From assembly GCF_018141445.1 (NCBI RefSeq), contig NZ_CP058649.1, forward strand, positions 3,429,001 through 3,493,000: 64,000 nt of DNA, read 5' to 3'. Shown here one piece after another: positions 47,039 to 56,523 of the stretch (positions are counted from its first letter, which is position 1; the number at the start of each line of letters is the position of its first letter). The DNA is from Vallitalea pronyensis (GTDB taxonomy: Bacteria; Bacillota; Clostridia; Lachnospirales; Vallitaleaceae). Made by a program: the position numbers and the translations under genes. The notes under the pieces are model-generated. The model was not told the DNA's origin. It saw only the letters and a program-made list of their open reading frames with translations, and ran no database searches.

Positions 47039-49045
47039 CTATTTTCTAATAACATGTTGTTTATCATTAAATTGAATGTTAATGACGTCTTGCATAAACG
47101 CCGTATGGCAAGACTTATTGTCATAACGCTTATAGTTTTTTATGGATATCCTTTGTCCATTGACAGATAATCCTCTATACCAACCCGTACTAATTGTACC
47201 AGCGTCATGTGAATCATAGGTTACATTTTCACCTCTAAAGGATAATTTTGCATTCGCTATTGTCTTAACAAAATTCTCAAAATCTCCATGGGTATCTTGT
47301 CGACCTAATTCCGTTACCCATATATTTCTTTTTCCATCTGCCATCAGCTCTTGATCTTTGTATGGACCTGATGTCTGCCACCTATAACCATTCCTTGAAT
47401 AAATAGCCACGTAACCTTTATTACTTCGCCCAAACACCCATCCATTTTTTTCAACGACTTCATCAAATCTTTTTTTGGGAAAAAAAGCATGTGTAAAATC
47501 TAGAATCTTCTTCATGACAATGGGTGGTATGGAGGGTGTCTTGTACATGGTGATATTTACATTCTTATACTGTATTGATTTTGGAAGAAATCCATTACCA
47601 TGCCAATAAGCATCCGGTGCTGTTTCTCCATATCCACCAGGATGGGTTGTGAACACAACGCAGCTTTTGTCTAAAGTGGCTTGCCATATGTGGTGCTGAT
47701 CACCACCATAACTTGGTCGATATGCTTGGGATGTTGACATCATATAGTCAGGTGTCCGAAAGGTATAAACATTACTTTCTTCAAAAGAATTACGTGACAT
47801 ATCTTTCCTCATGACCCATGCCACCAGATTTGTCAGGCCAATATGCTTACCGAGTTGTATCAGCCTTTTGAATGATTTGAGCTCCAAGAAGAATTTATTG
47901 TCCCACCAATTATAGGCGTCCAACATAAGGGCTAAATGATTAAATGAGTAGGGATGGGAATACCCTCCAAAAGAAAGCAAAATCATGGCGTTTTCAAGGG
48001 TACATTTTTTTAACCCCCACTTCTTTCTATCTTTTAATCGAATACTAACACGTTGTTTGCTAAGCCATTCTGGTTCATCTATGTTTTGAGCAATTTTTGC
48101 TATGACTTCCGGCATTCGGTAGCTGCTAAGGGTAAATATAACGGCACTCATATTATCTTCATTGGCAAAGCAACCTAAACCAAACATCAACTTAGCCGTA
48201 TCAATGGTCGATTCCTTTGTTGGATAAAGTTTTTCTTTCGTATATGTACGGCCGTGGGTACATGTGAACATGCCTTTATAGCTGTTAATAGCCATATCAT
48301 AAAGCATTAAATCGATCATCTGTTTCACTTGGCGTTTCATTTCTATATCATCGGTAAAGTCATACAAATTAAGTAATGGCACAAAATCTTCATCATAATA
48401 AACATTGCTCAGCCACTCACTAAAACCCGTATAAAATCTAAACGCCAGCCATTTATAAATCCGTTTTTTTGCTTTTTCTTTTTTTTGCATCCCGGTCATG
48501 CCACTATTTGTAAAGATGTCTTCTGGAAACCAAGTCCCAGCAAGATACTCTGCCGAGCTAAAGATGATGTGATGATTCTCAGTCCAATAACACATGGAAT
48601 CAACACCTGGCTCATCTGGCCAATATTTAAAGTTGAGTATGGTTGTTTTTATTGTTGCTAATAGCTTTTTACTCACCAGAGGTGACGTGCCTAATTGCTT
48701 GTACAAACGCATCATGCCTGAGATAATAAAATCAGCACAATCCCACCTGCCATTCACATAGTCAAGAGCTTTGAATAACGCTTCTTCATAAATGGGTGTT
48801 TGACCTTCTTGAATTCGGATTAACTCATAAAAGAATCCTTTAATGGTGTCAGCACCTGGATTGTTAAGTACATGTTCAATAAAGAGCTTTCGCCTACCTT
48901 CATAAGTTTCACATATCACCTCATCGGTATAAACATCTTCAACCCTTTCTGTTGGGAAACCTTTAGGAGGTGCCCCTAGGTTCTTTAGTTTAAAATCTTC
49001 TACCCCTGATGTTCTAAAAAATTCATTATCAAAGATTTCAGCCAT
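47039..49045 (-). CDS. Unassigned lyase-like (alpha/alpha toroid) protein of the polysaccharide locus
   Basis: 668 residues from the ATG at 49045, overlapping the GH105 stop by eight bases; SD AAAGGG upstream. Not assigned to a known family by me. The N-terminal ~430 residues look helical with a conserved-looking WTENHHIIF (N157, H158, H159), SAEYLAGTWF and YSHPYSFNHLALM, and the C-terminal ~220 residues look beta-rich. This resembles two-domain polysaccharide lyases. There is no signal peptide. As last gene with GH105 and GH2, a cytoplasmic oligosaccharide lyase or hydrolase is the best guess. Confidence 0.65.
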   Translation of the reverse strand: MAEIFDNEFFRTSGVEDFKLKNLGAPPKGFPTERVEDVYTDEVICETYEGRRKLFIEHVLNNPGADTIKGFFYELIRIQEGQTPIYEEALFKALDYVNGRWDCADFIISGMMRLYKQLGTSPLVSKKLLATIKTTILNFKYWPDEPGVDSMCYWTENHHIIFSSAEYLAGTWFPEDIFTNSGMTGMQKKEKAKKRIYKWLAFRFYTGFSEWLSNVYYDEDFVPLLNLYDFTDDIEMKRQVKQMIDLMLYDMAINSYKGMFTCTHGRTYTKEKLYPTKESTIDTAKLMFGLGCFANEDNMSAVIFTLSSYRMPEVIAKIAQNIDEPEWLSKQRVSIRLKDRKKWGLKKCTLENAMILLSFGGYSHPYSFNHLALMLDAYNWWDNKFFLELKSFKRLIQLGKHIGLTNLVAWVMRKDMSRNSFEESNVYTFRTPDYMMSTSQAYRPSYGGDQHHIWQATLDKSCVVFTTHPGGYGETAPDAYWHGNGFLPKSIQYKNVNITMYKTPSIPPIVMKKILDFTHAFFPKKRFDEVVEKNGWVFGRSNKGYVAIYSRNGYRWQTSGPYKDQELMADGKRNIWVTELGRQDTHGDFENFVKTIANAKLSFRGENVTYDSHDAGTISTGWYRGLSVNGQRISIKNYKRYDNKSCHTAFMQDVINIQFNDKQHVIRK

Positions 49046-50108
49046 GCTCTTCAACCCTTTCAAATGGTTCATAAAATATACCAGCCAAAATTAATGATGC
49101 AACACCGTAATTAATGTTTCGCCCCTTTTTTACATATTTATATCCAGGATAAGGACCGAATTTTAGGCGATATGGCATGAAAAACATGGGGATGGTCCAC
49201 CCACTTATCTCTGTCATATAATAACGGTCTTTTTCAATCTGAACATTGTTAAGAATGGCATGGAGTGCATGTTTAGCAGGTTCAAAAAATTTTTCATCTA
49301 AGTACCCCTTATACACGCCATTCAGCCATCCAGCTGCTATTAATGCTGTTGCGCTTGACTCTCTGTAATTATCTCCAGGCTTGTTAAGAACTGTATCAAA
49401 ATAATAATCTACCCGCTGTAACTCTAGTAAAGCCTCGGATACCTCATTAAGGATTCTCATGGTATCTGCATCCTCCAGGTAATTCAGAAATATGGAATAA
49501 GCTGCAACTACCCAGCCATTACCTCTTCCCCAAAATAGATGTCTTGGGTAAGGACGTTTTAGAATCTTCCAATAAGAATGATGAAATAGTTTAGATTCTT
49601 GGTCTTGCAGGTACCAGGCATACTGTTTTGGTTGTGTCAAAGCAAAGGCTTTTAGAGCATTATCCTTATAATCATGTGAGGCTATACCACTAAAAACACC
49701 ACTCATCATAACAGAATCCACCCATATACTTTTGGGATAATCTTTTGAATCCCTAGAGTGTCCATTATGGTTAATTAAATCTTTCAATAACCGAGGTTCA
49801 TATTTTAGATAGTGTATACCCTTCTGGGTCATGTCTGCATATCTTTTCTCCCCAGTTTTTTTATACAATTCATTGGTGATTAACACAGGTGCACACGTAT
49901 CTGCTTGATCAATCACAATACCTTCTCGGTAATGGTAATCGGCATAAGTCTTGTAATACTCAAAATACCGCTCTTGACCTAAAGCATCATCTAACATGGA
50001 AAGGCTGTACATCAGTAATGCTTCACCCCAGCTCCATTTTGCATGCCTGGGATCATTCTCCAGCACATAAGTATCCGCTACCTTAACAATCTTATCTAAT
50101 GTTCTCAT
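49038..50108 (-). CDS. GH105 unsaturated uronyl hydrolase
   Basis: 356 residues. GH88/GH105 hallmarks are WVDSVMMSG, with the general acid/base Asp at ~131, and FWGRGNGWVVAA at ~190-200. Family members (YteR/YesR-like) remove unsaturated uronic residues, made by polysaccharide lyases, from oligosaccharide ends. The start is ATG at 50108, or TTG directly before it; it overlaps the GH2 gene end, and SD AAGGAG is present. No signal peptide, so it works in the cytoplasm on imported oligosaccharides. It strongly implies a lyase upstream in the pathway. Confidence 0.9.
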   Translation of the reverse strand: MRTLDKIVKVADTYVLENDPRHAKWSWGEALLMYSLSMLDDALGQERYFEYYKTYADYHYREGIVIDQADTCAPVLITNELYKKTGEKRYADMTQKGIHYLKYEPRLLKDLINHNGHSRDSKDYPKSIWVDSVMMSGVFSGIASHDYKDNALKAFALTQPKQYAWYLQDQESKLFHHSYWKILKRPYPRHLFWGRGNGWVVAAYSIFLNYLEDADTMRILNEVSEALLELQRVDYYFDTVLNKPGDNYRESSATALIAAGWLNGVYKGYLDEKFFEPAKHALHAILNNVQIEKDRYYMTEISGWTIPMFFMPYRLKFGPYPGYKYVKKGRNINYGVASLILAGIFYEPFERVEEHG

Positions 50109-52518
50109 CAATGTTCAAACTCCTTAGATCTTTGACTTGAATCCGCTTTTTTAAACGCCCAAACCGTGGACTAACCACTTCAATAAAACCATCACCATAT
50201 GTCCCTGTTGTCTTAATCCAGAAACCCATTGAGCCACCAATAAGCGCTAAGATATCCGGACCAATCACTTTAATATGTCCGCTTGTAATGACTTGGAATG
50301 CATCATTGGCATATGTGATTGAATTATTGTACTCATCTCTTAGACTAACGACAACGCGTGTTACATCATAGGTGGCTTCCTCCGAAAGAACCGTTGAATC
50401 AAGTTCAACTTTCAACGTTGGTGCAAAGATATGCCCTTTGGTCACAGACTTAACCATTTGATTATTGATGATACCATCAATCCGATATACAGCCGCTTTT
50501 CCACCCCATCCACCATAGTATTTGGTATATAAGTTCTCCATATCTAAGGTTGTCATTTTATATTTTAACAGGATATAACCAAGCTTCAGCTTATCCATAA
50601 TACGTAAGTTCCCTCTCGATTTATTGGCTTTCATAAGTAACTTTTTAACTAGCTTACCATCTGTAGAGCTAAATAAACCATCCTTCTCTAGGCATTCGCC
50701 TATAAAATCATCAATGCATATTGGGGGGGAAGGCAAATGACCATAACGATGCCGATTCGGATAAAAACGTTTAATGAATGCATCATTACGATAAAAATTA
50801 ACCCAATCACAGTTAGTAAAAACATTAATTTCTGTTAAAAAGCCACTTTTATGCTCACCAATATTCATGGAGCTGCCCACATGTAGTATGGGTTCTTTCC
50901 TTTGTTGACTGGCATAAGCATAGGCAGCCATTTTAGGTATTCTAAACATATCCATAACACCGTGGTAACAGATTTTATCTCCACTGCCAAAATCTTTATG
51001 TGTGTTGTAGTCAAACATACACCAACCAATAGCGCCTGTAATGTGATCATCACCATATAGAGCATCTAGTACGCGCATATGTCGATGTGCGTGACTGACT
51101 CGATGGGCCTCATCATCATATTTCTTGGTTGGATACATATGCCCATTGTATTCTGTTATAAGATAGGGTTTCTTTTCTTTGAAAACCTTATTGGGCGCTT
51201 CAAGACCAGCGTTATTCCCCGTATGTGAAAAATCATTATAGGTATACACATCTTCAAGCAGTTCGCTGTTTTTAATACATCTTACACCACCAATAGCTCT
51301 TGAATCATCTAGCTCCCTTGCTTTTTCACTGGTTTTTTTGTAAAAGTCGTGATCATCATTGGATTCATTAATTCTTGTTCCCCACATAAAAACACTGGGT
51401 CTATTCCAGTCCCTTTTGATCATCTCTTCAATATTTTGTAAAGCTACTTCTTGCCACGCTTCATTCCCAATGTGTTGCCATCCAGGAATCTCCTCTAAGA
51501 CCAAAAGACCTAGTTCATCACATCGGTCCAAGAAGTGGTTGGACTGAGGATAATGGGACAGACGTACGGTGTTTACTTTTAACGCATGCTTTAGTATATC
51601 TGCATCTTTATACTGAGCACTTTTTGGCATGGCATAACCTACATAAGGAAATGATTGTTGCCGATTAAGACCAACAATTTTATGTTTTTCATTATTAAGA
51701 TAAAAGCCATCTCTTCTAAACTCAAACTGCCTAAATCCTATACGTACTTTGTTTTTATCAATCACCTGATTATCTTCAAGCACACAGATAACCACTTCAT
51801 ATAGATTGGGTGCATCAACTGACCATAATTGAATGTTACCTACTTCTTCAATCCAATTTATATTTTTCGTGTCCTGTAAGGATTCGCTTCTTGAACATGA
51901 AAACACCTGTTTATTTTCATTGTATAGGTGACATTCAAGAGTCACCTTTTTATCTTCTTGGCTAAGATTTAATAAATCAAAGGACATATTCAGTTTAGGT
52001 TTTGTAAGAACGTCTTCTGGTTTAATCAATAAATCTTTAATATGACAGACATTTTTGTAGATTAAGGCCACTTCACGGTAGATTCCACCGTAAGTTAAGA
52101 AGTCCATAACATGACCAAAAGGTGGGATGTCGTCTCTTTCCCTTGAGTCTACATAAACTGAGAGCATATTAAAAGCGTCTTCATGAATATATGGGGTTAT
52201 GTCAAACTCAAAAGGTGTATATCCACCTTTATGCTCACCTATATAGTGTCCATTGACATAAATTTCAGCATATGTCATGACACCCTCAAACCTCATATAA
52301 ACATGTTCATCCAATAGTGGTTCAACATAAAACTCTTTTTTATAAAAACTTTCAAACTGATAGCTTTCTTCACTAAAGTTATTCAAAGGCAATTCTATGT
52401 TTGTATGAGGTAAATGAACCACTTCAAACCCTACATCATCCATGTGAGCTTCTATGTAGGATGGCTTAAAATCTGCTATATAATACCAATTATAATTCAG
52501 GTCTATTTTTTTAATCAT
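50092..52518 (-). CDS. GH2 beta-glycosidase
   Basis: 808 residues from the ATG at 52518 (SD GAGGTGG). Domain order is the GH2 sugar-binding jelly roll (~1-165), an immunoglobulin-like domain (~166-270), a TIM barrel (~275-560), then extra beta domains. The acid/base is in WGTRINESND (E at ~384) and the nucleophile in LITEYNG (E at ~455). GH2 covers beta-galactosidase, beta-glucuronidase and beta-mannosidase; the substrate is undetermined, but the uronate context favours beta-galactosidase or beta-glucuronidase. No signal peptide. Confidence 0.9.
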   Translation of the reverse strand: MIKKIDLNYNWYYIADFKPSYIEAHMDDVGFEVVHLPHTNIELPLNNFSEESYQFESFYKKEFYVEPLLDEHVYMRFEGVMTYAEIYVNGHYIGEHKGGYTPFEFDITPYIHEDAFNMLSVYVDSRERDDIPPFGHVMDFLTYGGIYREVALIYKNVCHIKDLLIKPEDVLTKPKLNMSFDLLNLSQEDKKVTLECHLYNENKQVFSCSRSESLQDTKNINWIEEVGNIQLWSVDAPNLYEVVICVLEDNQVIDKNKVRIGFRQFEFRRDGFYLNNEKHKIVGLNRQQSFPYVGYAMPKSAQYKDADILKHALKVNTVRLSHYPQSNHFLDRCDELGLLVLEEIPGWQHIGNEAWQEVALQNIEEMIKRDWNRPSVFMWGTRINESNDDHDFYKKTSEKARELDDSRAIGGVRCIKNSELLEDVYTYNDFSHTGNNAGLEAPNKVFKEKKPYLITEYNGHMYPTKKYDDEAHRVSHAHRHMRVLDALYGDDHITGAIGWCMFDYNTHKDFGSGDKICYHGVMDMFRIPKMAAYAYASQQRKEPILHVGSSMNIGEHKSGFLTEINVFTNCDWVNFYRNDAFIKRFYPNRHRYGHLPSPPICIDDFIGECLEKDGLFSSTDGKLVKKLLMKANKSRGNLRIMDKLKLGYILLKYKMTTLDMENLYTKYYGGWGGKAAVYRIDGIINNQMVKSVTKGHIFAPTLKVELDSTVLSEEATYDVTRVVVSLRDEYNNSITYANDAFQVITSGHIKVIGPDILALIGGSMGFWIKTTGTYGDGFIEVVSPRFGRLKKRIQVKDLRSLNIDENIR

Positions 52519-52592
52519 TATATCCACCTCACTTTATGGGTCTGTTTATCCATTATATGTTACTTTCACCATGTTCTATCCCCCTAAAACCA

Positions 52593-53987
52593 CTATGCTA
52601 CATCTTGTTTGTTTTGATAAGACATAATCTCTTTCTCATTATATTTTTTTAGTAAGAAATAAGCAGCTATCAATATCGTTCCTGCAAATAAGATGGCAAC
52701 ACGTATACCTAAGTCATTACCAACATCTTTACCTAACAATAATAATGATGTAAAAATAATAATGGCAATGCTGCCACCTATCTTTACAACAAATCCATTG
52801 GCAGCCATGTACATTCCCGCATGATCTTTACCAGTCATTTCTCTGTCATATTGGGCACAATCTGATGTGATGACATGTGGTAAAATACCAAACCCAGCAT
52901 TTGCAAAAGGTAAAAGAATGATTATTAATGCAAACAAGAAGTATGGATGTATGTTGCCAACCCCAAGTAAACTGATAACAATATAAGATAATACGAGTAA
53001 TATTAAACCAACCTTAAGAACAACTTTTCTACCTTTTGTTTTTGCAAGTCTATTAATAAGTGGATAACATAATAATGTGGCTACACCTATAATGGTTATG
53101 AGCAGCCCATTAATGGATGCATCTTGTAATGCCAGTACTGTGACATAGTAAATAAGTCCAGTTTCAAATATTTTTGATGACATGGTATAAGCTAGATTGG
53201 TTAATAAATAAAATTGAAAGTTTTTATTTTTAAGCACATGTTTCAAGGCTGGTAATACTTTTTCATTGGTACTTTTAATGGAAGTTATGACGTATTTTTG
53301 TTCATGAATCAAAAATGCTGGTATGATGGCTGCAACAAGTCCTAAGAGTGAAAAAATAACGATGGTGGTTCGAAAGCTTGTAAGAAGGGTCATGTGAAAT
53401 GTATCGCCTAAAAATCCCCATAAAGCAGATGAGAATGATGCAATTAAAAAACCAACAAACCAAAAGGCACTATTAATTGTTCCAAGATCGGCTTTATCGT
53501 CTCCTGATTTTGCAAGGTCCACAAGTAGTGAATAGAAAGGAATCATATACATGGTATAAAATACTTTGCTTAATAAGAATATGATCGTTAGCCATATAAC
53601 ATTTAAAAAACTTATTTTCGGTACAGGAGCAAAGAAAACAAGGGTAAAGGTTAATACAAATGGAATGACAGCCATTCTCATGATAGGAATTCTCTTTCCC
53701 GACGCATGTTCAAATTTGTCACTAAACCGAGCAATGATGGGGTCTAATACGGCATCAAAAACACTGCCTAATGCAAGAATAATACCCAGCAGTGTCATAC
53801 CAAGAAAAATGGACCCTTGAGGTATTAAATAAGGTATTAATGGCTGGCCATCAACTTCTGGTGCTGTAAAGAAGTACACTAAAAACATACTTTGTAAAAC
53901 TGTAATAATACCTATTCCCAAATTTCCACAGGCATATAATAGTTTCACACTTAAAGGTAACTTGTTATTCGTCATTACTTGAGTCAT
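52593..53987 (-). CDS. GPH-family MFS sugar:cation symporter
   Basis: 464 residues with 12 hydrophobic segments. The N-terminal KLLYACGNLGIG start and the DPIIARFSDKFEHASGKR loop between helices 2 and 3 are typical of the glycoside-pentoside-hexuronide symporters. SD AAAAGGAG lies before the ATG. Second gene of the operon; it would import the oligosaccharide or uronide used by the cytoplasmic GH2, GH105 and lyase-like proteins. Confidence 0.9.
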   Translation of the reverse strand: MTQVMTNNKLPLSVKLLYACGNLGIGIITVLQSMFLVYFFTAPEVDGQPLIPYLIPQGSIFLGMTLLGIILALGSVFDAVLDPIIARFSDKFEHASGKRIPIMRMAVIPFVLTFTLVFFAPVPKISFLNVIWLTIIFLLSKVFYTMYMIPFYSLLVDLAKSGDDKADLGTINSAFWFVGFLIASFSSALWGFLGDTFHMTLLTSFRTTIVIFSLLGLVAAIIPAFLIHEQKYVITSIKSTNEKVLPALKHVLKNKNFQFYLLTNLAYTMSSKIFETGLIYYVTVLALQDASINGLLITIIGVATLLCYPLINRLAKTKGRKVVLKVGLILLVLSYIVISLLGVGNIHPYFLFALIIILLPFANAGFGILPHVITSDCAQYDREMTGKDHAGMYMAANGFVVKIGGSIAIIIFTSLLLLGKDVGNDLGIRVAILFAGTILIAAYFLLKKYNEKEIMSYQNKQDVA

Positions 53988-54011
53988 TTTTATTCTCCTT
54001 TTTTAGTGTTT

Positions 54012-54632
54012 TTATTGTAACGCCTTTATATATAATTTCACTTGATTCTTAATAATGGTAATAGGTTTTATCCCCGTTTCCTTTTCAATGGTATTGCCTC
54101 TAATGGAAATACTTTGTCCAAAACTCCATAATATATTTGAAATTGTCGCCTCCATTAATGCAATACTCATGTCTAAATTGATTGAGCCGTCATCGATACC
54201 CTGCTTAAGAAGATTGTAGATATATGTATTTGCATTCATAACGATATTTTCATAGTCACGTCTATTTTGGGTCTCCACATCTAATAAAGAATTTGAAGCA
54301 TCTCTAAAGTAAAAATCAAACTCCGTTAAAAACCTCATTTCTAAAATTTGTTCATGCATATCATCAATCATACGATATAAAAAAGATTCTAGCTTTTCTA
54401 AAGCATTTCCTTCTAATAAATCATATTCTCTTTTATTCTCAGCATTCCACTCTTCTAAAATTCCAGTGGCTATTTGATACGCTATATCTTCTTTTGTTTC
54501 AAATAACCGATAGATTGACCTTCGATTCAAGCCAATAACATGACCAATGTCACTCATTGATGTGTTCATTATCCCTTTACTTAAAAATAAACTTTTTGCT
54601 ATTTCTAATATATTTTTTTTCTTTTCAGTCAT
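54012..54632 (-). CDS. TetR/AcrR regulator of the polysaccharide operon
   Basis: 206 residues: an N-terminal TetR HTH (~5-55; AKSLFLSKGIMNTSMSDIGHVIGLNRRSIYRLFETKEDI) and a helical ligand domain. It is the first gene of the TetR-MFS-GH2-GH105-lyase-like unit, 24 bp before the transporter. The promoter carries a 32-bp inverted repeat at the start site, so autorepression relieved by a sugar ligand is likely. TetR regulation of a carbohydrate operon is less usual than LacI, AraC or GntR. Confidence 0.88.
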   Translation of the reverse strand: MTEKKKNILEIAKSLFLSKGIMNTSMSDIGHVIGLNRRSIYRLFETKEDIAYQIATGILEEWNAENKREYDLLEGNALEKLESFLYRMIDDMHEQILEMRFLTEFDFYFRDASNSLLDVETQNRRDYENIVMNANTYIYNLLKQGIDDGSINLDMSIALMEATISNILWSFGQSISIRGNTIEKETGIKPITIIKNQVKLYIKALQ

Positions 54633-54663
54633 TTCAACTCACCTTTTATAGTCATATTCACAA

Positions 54664-54695
54664 CAAAACGCAAATCGCTCAGTGTGTGCGTTGTG
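54664..54695. promoter_or_regulatory. Candidate TetR operator
   Basis: Inverted repeat CAAAACGCA (54664-54672) and TGCGTTGTG (54687-54695), 8 of 9 positions complementary, over the predicted transcription start. Confidence 0.6.
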
Positions 54696-54698
54696 CTA

Positions 54699-54727
54699 AT
54701 TATACACCTTTATATAAAAAATGTCAA
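54699..54727 (-). promoter_or_regulatory. Promoter of the polysaccharide operon
   Basis: Minus strand TTGACA (54722-54727), 17 bp, TATAAT (54699-54704): full sigma-A consensus. Confidence 0.88.
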
Positions 54728-54838
54728 TTTTAAATATGGATATTTAGAGATTAATCATTAATCCATTTTTCAGTACGGATAAAAAATTTGGGATGATTTT
54801 ATGTTCTTTAAGTCGTCCCAAAAATGTTTATTTAGTTG

Positions 54839-54867
54839 TTGTAATTGTCTTTTACCTGTGCTATAAT
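54839..54867 (+). promoter_or_regulatory. tRNA-Leu promoter
   Basis: TTGTAA (54839-54844), 17 bp, TATAAT (54862-54867), 63 bp before the mature tRNA. Confidence 0.75.
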
Positions 54868-54930
54868 TGATAAAGTTCGAAGGGATAATGTGTCATTGAA
54901 CGTGATGTATTACTCTCATGTATTGTATTA

Positions 54931-55014
54931 GCGGATGTGGCGGAATCGGCAGACGCAGTAGACTCAAAATCTACCGATGGTAACATCGTAAGGGTTCAAG
55001 TCCCTTCATCCGCA
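54931..55014 (+). tRNA. tRNA-Leu (anticodon CAA)
   Basis: Acceptor stem GCGGATG (54931-54937) pairs with CATCCGC (55007-55013), discriminator A at 55014. The anticodon stem TAGA/TCTA encloses loop CTCAAAA, anticodon CAA, reading UUG. A long variable arm (CGATG/CATCG) marks a class II tRNA, and GGTTCAAGTCC is the T loop. CCA is not encoded. Confidence 0.96.
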
Positions 55015-55045
55015 CTATGTATTATAGATACTTGCAAAATAATTA

Positions 55046-55078
55046 ATCGGTTTTGATTTATCAAAACTGATTTTTTTT
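55046..55078 (+). terminator. tRNA-Leu terminator
   Basis: Arms 55046-55056 and 55061-55071 (one G-T type mismatch), four-base loop, run of eight T. Confidence 0.92.
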
Positions 55079-55162
55079 GTATAATTTCTCCATTAAGTAA
55101 GTGTCCTTGACGATATGTAAACGCTTCTATTTCATATGCTATATTCATGTCTTTAAGATAAA

Positions 55163-55192
55163 AAAATAAGAAGAACATTGTCTTCTTATTTT
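55163..55192 (-). terminator. Terminator after the Cys-rich gene
   Basis: Perfect 12-bp arms 55163-55174 and 55181-55192 (loop ACATTG). T-rich tails exist on both strands, longer on the minus strand; it lies 70 bp after the stop at 55265. Confidence 0.8.
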
Positions 55193-55264
55193 TAATGTAT
55201 TGTTTTAAGTATGTCAATAAGGCTAATCTTAATCCCTTATACCTCTTGTTATTTAACGCCTATT

Positions 55265-56158
55265 TTAGCAATCGCACTTTTCTTCTATAGCTTCTTCTTT
55301 TTTACTAAATACTGGACATGATTCATCTTTATAATTTACTGGGAATAAATCTGGGAAATCTTCTTCTTTACATCCTGTACTAATTTCAGGTGATTTGCAG
55401 AAACCTGTTGCTAATACACAAAGTTCTACAGGGAATTTTATTTTCTTTTCACATTTTATACAGAATATTAAGTCTCCAGTAAGTTTAACTTGGTCAGAAG
55501 TACATTCGCAAGTATTGATTAATTCTATTTCATCAACATCGAATTTACAGTTAGCAGCACAAACATCTCCAATAAGAACTGGGAAAACAGCATTGTTGTT
55601 TGGCACGCACATGTCTTCAAACTTAAATCGAATATTTTCGAAACAGCATTCTATGGTGTCTTCACCTTTAAAGCAAACTTTACAGGGGCATCCTTTATCG
55701 TCATAAATAATGCCTTTACCTTTAATGGATATTTTTACTTTACAATCAATGGATATTTTTTGTTTTACATCAACTTTAACACCTTTATTTTTTTCAAGGC
55801 ACTTTTTAAAATCAAGGTCGAGACCTCTCAAATTAATTTGCTCCATGCCACCAGGACCTGTAACAACATTATCATAGTCACAAAGGTCAATTTCTTGGCC
55901 ATTGATTTTTAACATTTCGATAATAGGTGAGAATTTAATTACGCGACACTTAACTTCTACTGAATCCTCAATAATTCCCATTATTTCCTTATCAATTTCT
56001 ATAGGGCATGGACAACAATCAATTATTTGTTGAGTTTTAAAGATTCTTGAATCAAATACCTTTTCTACAAAAATACATTCTGTCGTAATATCTTTGCGAC
56101 TAATTGGCTTTTTACATTTAACTTTTCCTGTACAGCAATCACACATGTTATGATCCAT
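55265..56158 (-). CDS. Cysteine-rich protein, possible spore coat/exosporium component
   Basis: 297 residues with 30 cysteines (about 10%), many in pairs or C-x-C: MCDCC at the start, DCCPCP (~50), CPCKVC (~155), ECC, CEC and CDC at the end. The body is rich in short beta strands such as VKISIKGKGIIYDD. The KVFDSRIF segment near residue 35 resembles the opening of clostridial spore-surface proteins. There is no signal peptide. Cysteine-rich self-crosslinking proteins are typical of the clostridial coat or exosporium, so that role is inferred; the family is not identified. Confidence 0.7.
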   Translation of the reverse strand: MDHNMCDCCTGKVKCKKPISRKDITTECIFVEKVFDSRIFKTQQIIDCCPCPIEIDKEIMGIIEDSVEVKCRVIKFSPIIEMLKINGQEIDLCDYDNVVTGPGGMEQINLRGLDLDFKKCLEKNKGVKVDVKQKISIDCKVKISIKGKGIIYDDKGCPCKVCFKGEDTIECCFENIRFKFEDMCVPNNNAVFPVLIGDVCAANCKFDVDEIELINTCECTSDQVKLTGDLIFCIKCEKKIKFPVELCVLATGFCKSPEISTGCKEEDFPDLFPVNYKDESCPVFSKKEEAIEEKCDC

Positions 56159-56228
56159 TTATATGTCTCCTTTTCATTATAATATTAAACTAGTTACTTT
56201 TAAGGTTACTTTACTTAAAAATCCAAGT

Positions 56229-56405
56229 TTATTTTTTCATATCATCTTTTAGTTTATAGCCATCATCATACATTTTTGTCATTAATTTTTTTACGTCCCA
56301 ACTCCCATCTTTTAATAGTTTAAACCCCTATTTTTATTGTAATCATCATATAAGTTCCGTAAAAAATTCAGCTATATCAATCAATGCTAAATTAATGTCT
56401 ACCCT
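56229..56405 (-). pseudogene. Possible decayed gene fragment
   Basis: On the minus strand 32 codons ending at 56229 read GFKLLKDGSWDVKKLMTK and continue to YKLKDDMKK, protein-like in composition. Just upstream, in the same frame but separated by several stops, is VDINLALIDIAEFFTELI, and the adjacent frame links them through YDDYNKNRG. This suggests a short helical protein broken by two frameshifts. It has no SD or start, and chance cannot be excluded. Confidence 0.25.
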
Positions 56406-56450
56406 AATTATAATATATAAAATTTTAGTACAACTTGTGCCAAAAATTAG

Positions 56451-56490
56451 AAAAAAAAACAAAAAACACCCACTGTGATGTGAGTGTTTT
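56451..56490 (-). terminator. Terminator of the propeller-like gene
   Basis: AAAACACCCAC/GTGAGTGTTTT arms (56463-56473, 56480-56490), G-T wobble, followed on the minus strand by a long T run. Confidence 0.85.
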
Positions 56491-56523
56491 AGACACCTTA
56501 TTAGGATAAAAAATAGCTCTATG

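Larger units (their letters stand above)
56159..56523. other. Intergenic region with a possible gene relic
   Basis: 365 bp. Left half: a broken minus-strand coding-like stretch (listed separately). Right end: the terminator of the propeller-like gene. No intact gene. Confidence 0.5.

Noticed and set aside
54996..55217. 73-codon minus-strand frame near tRNA-Leu
   Set aside because: It overlaps the tRNA and two terminators; composition is low-complexity.
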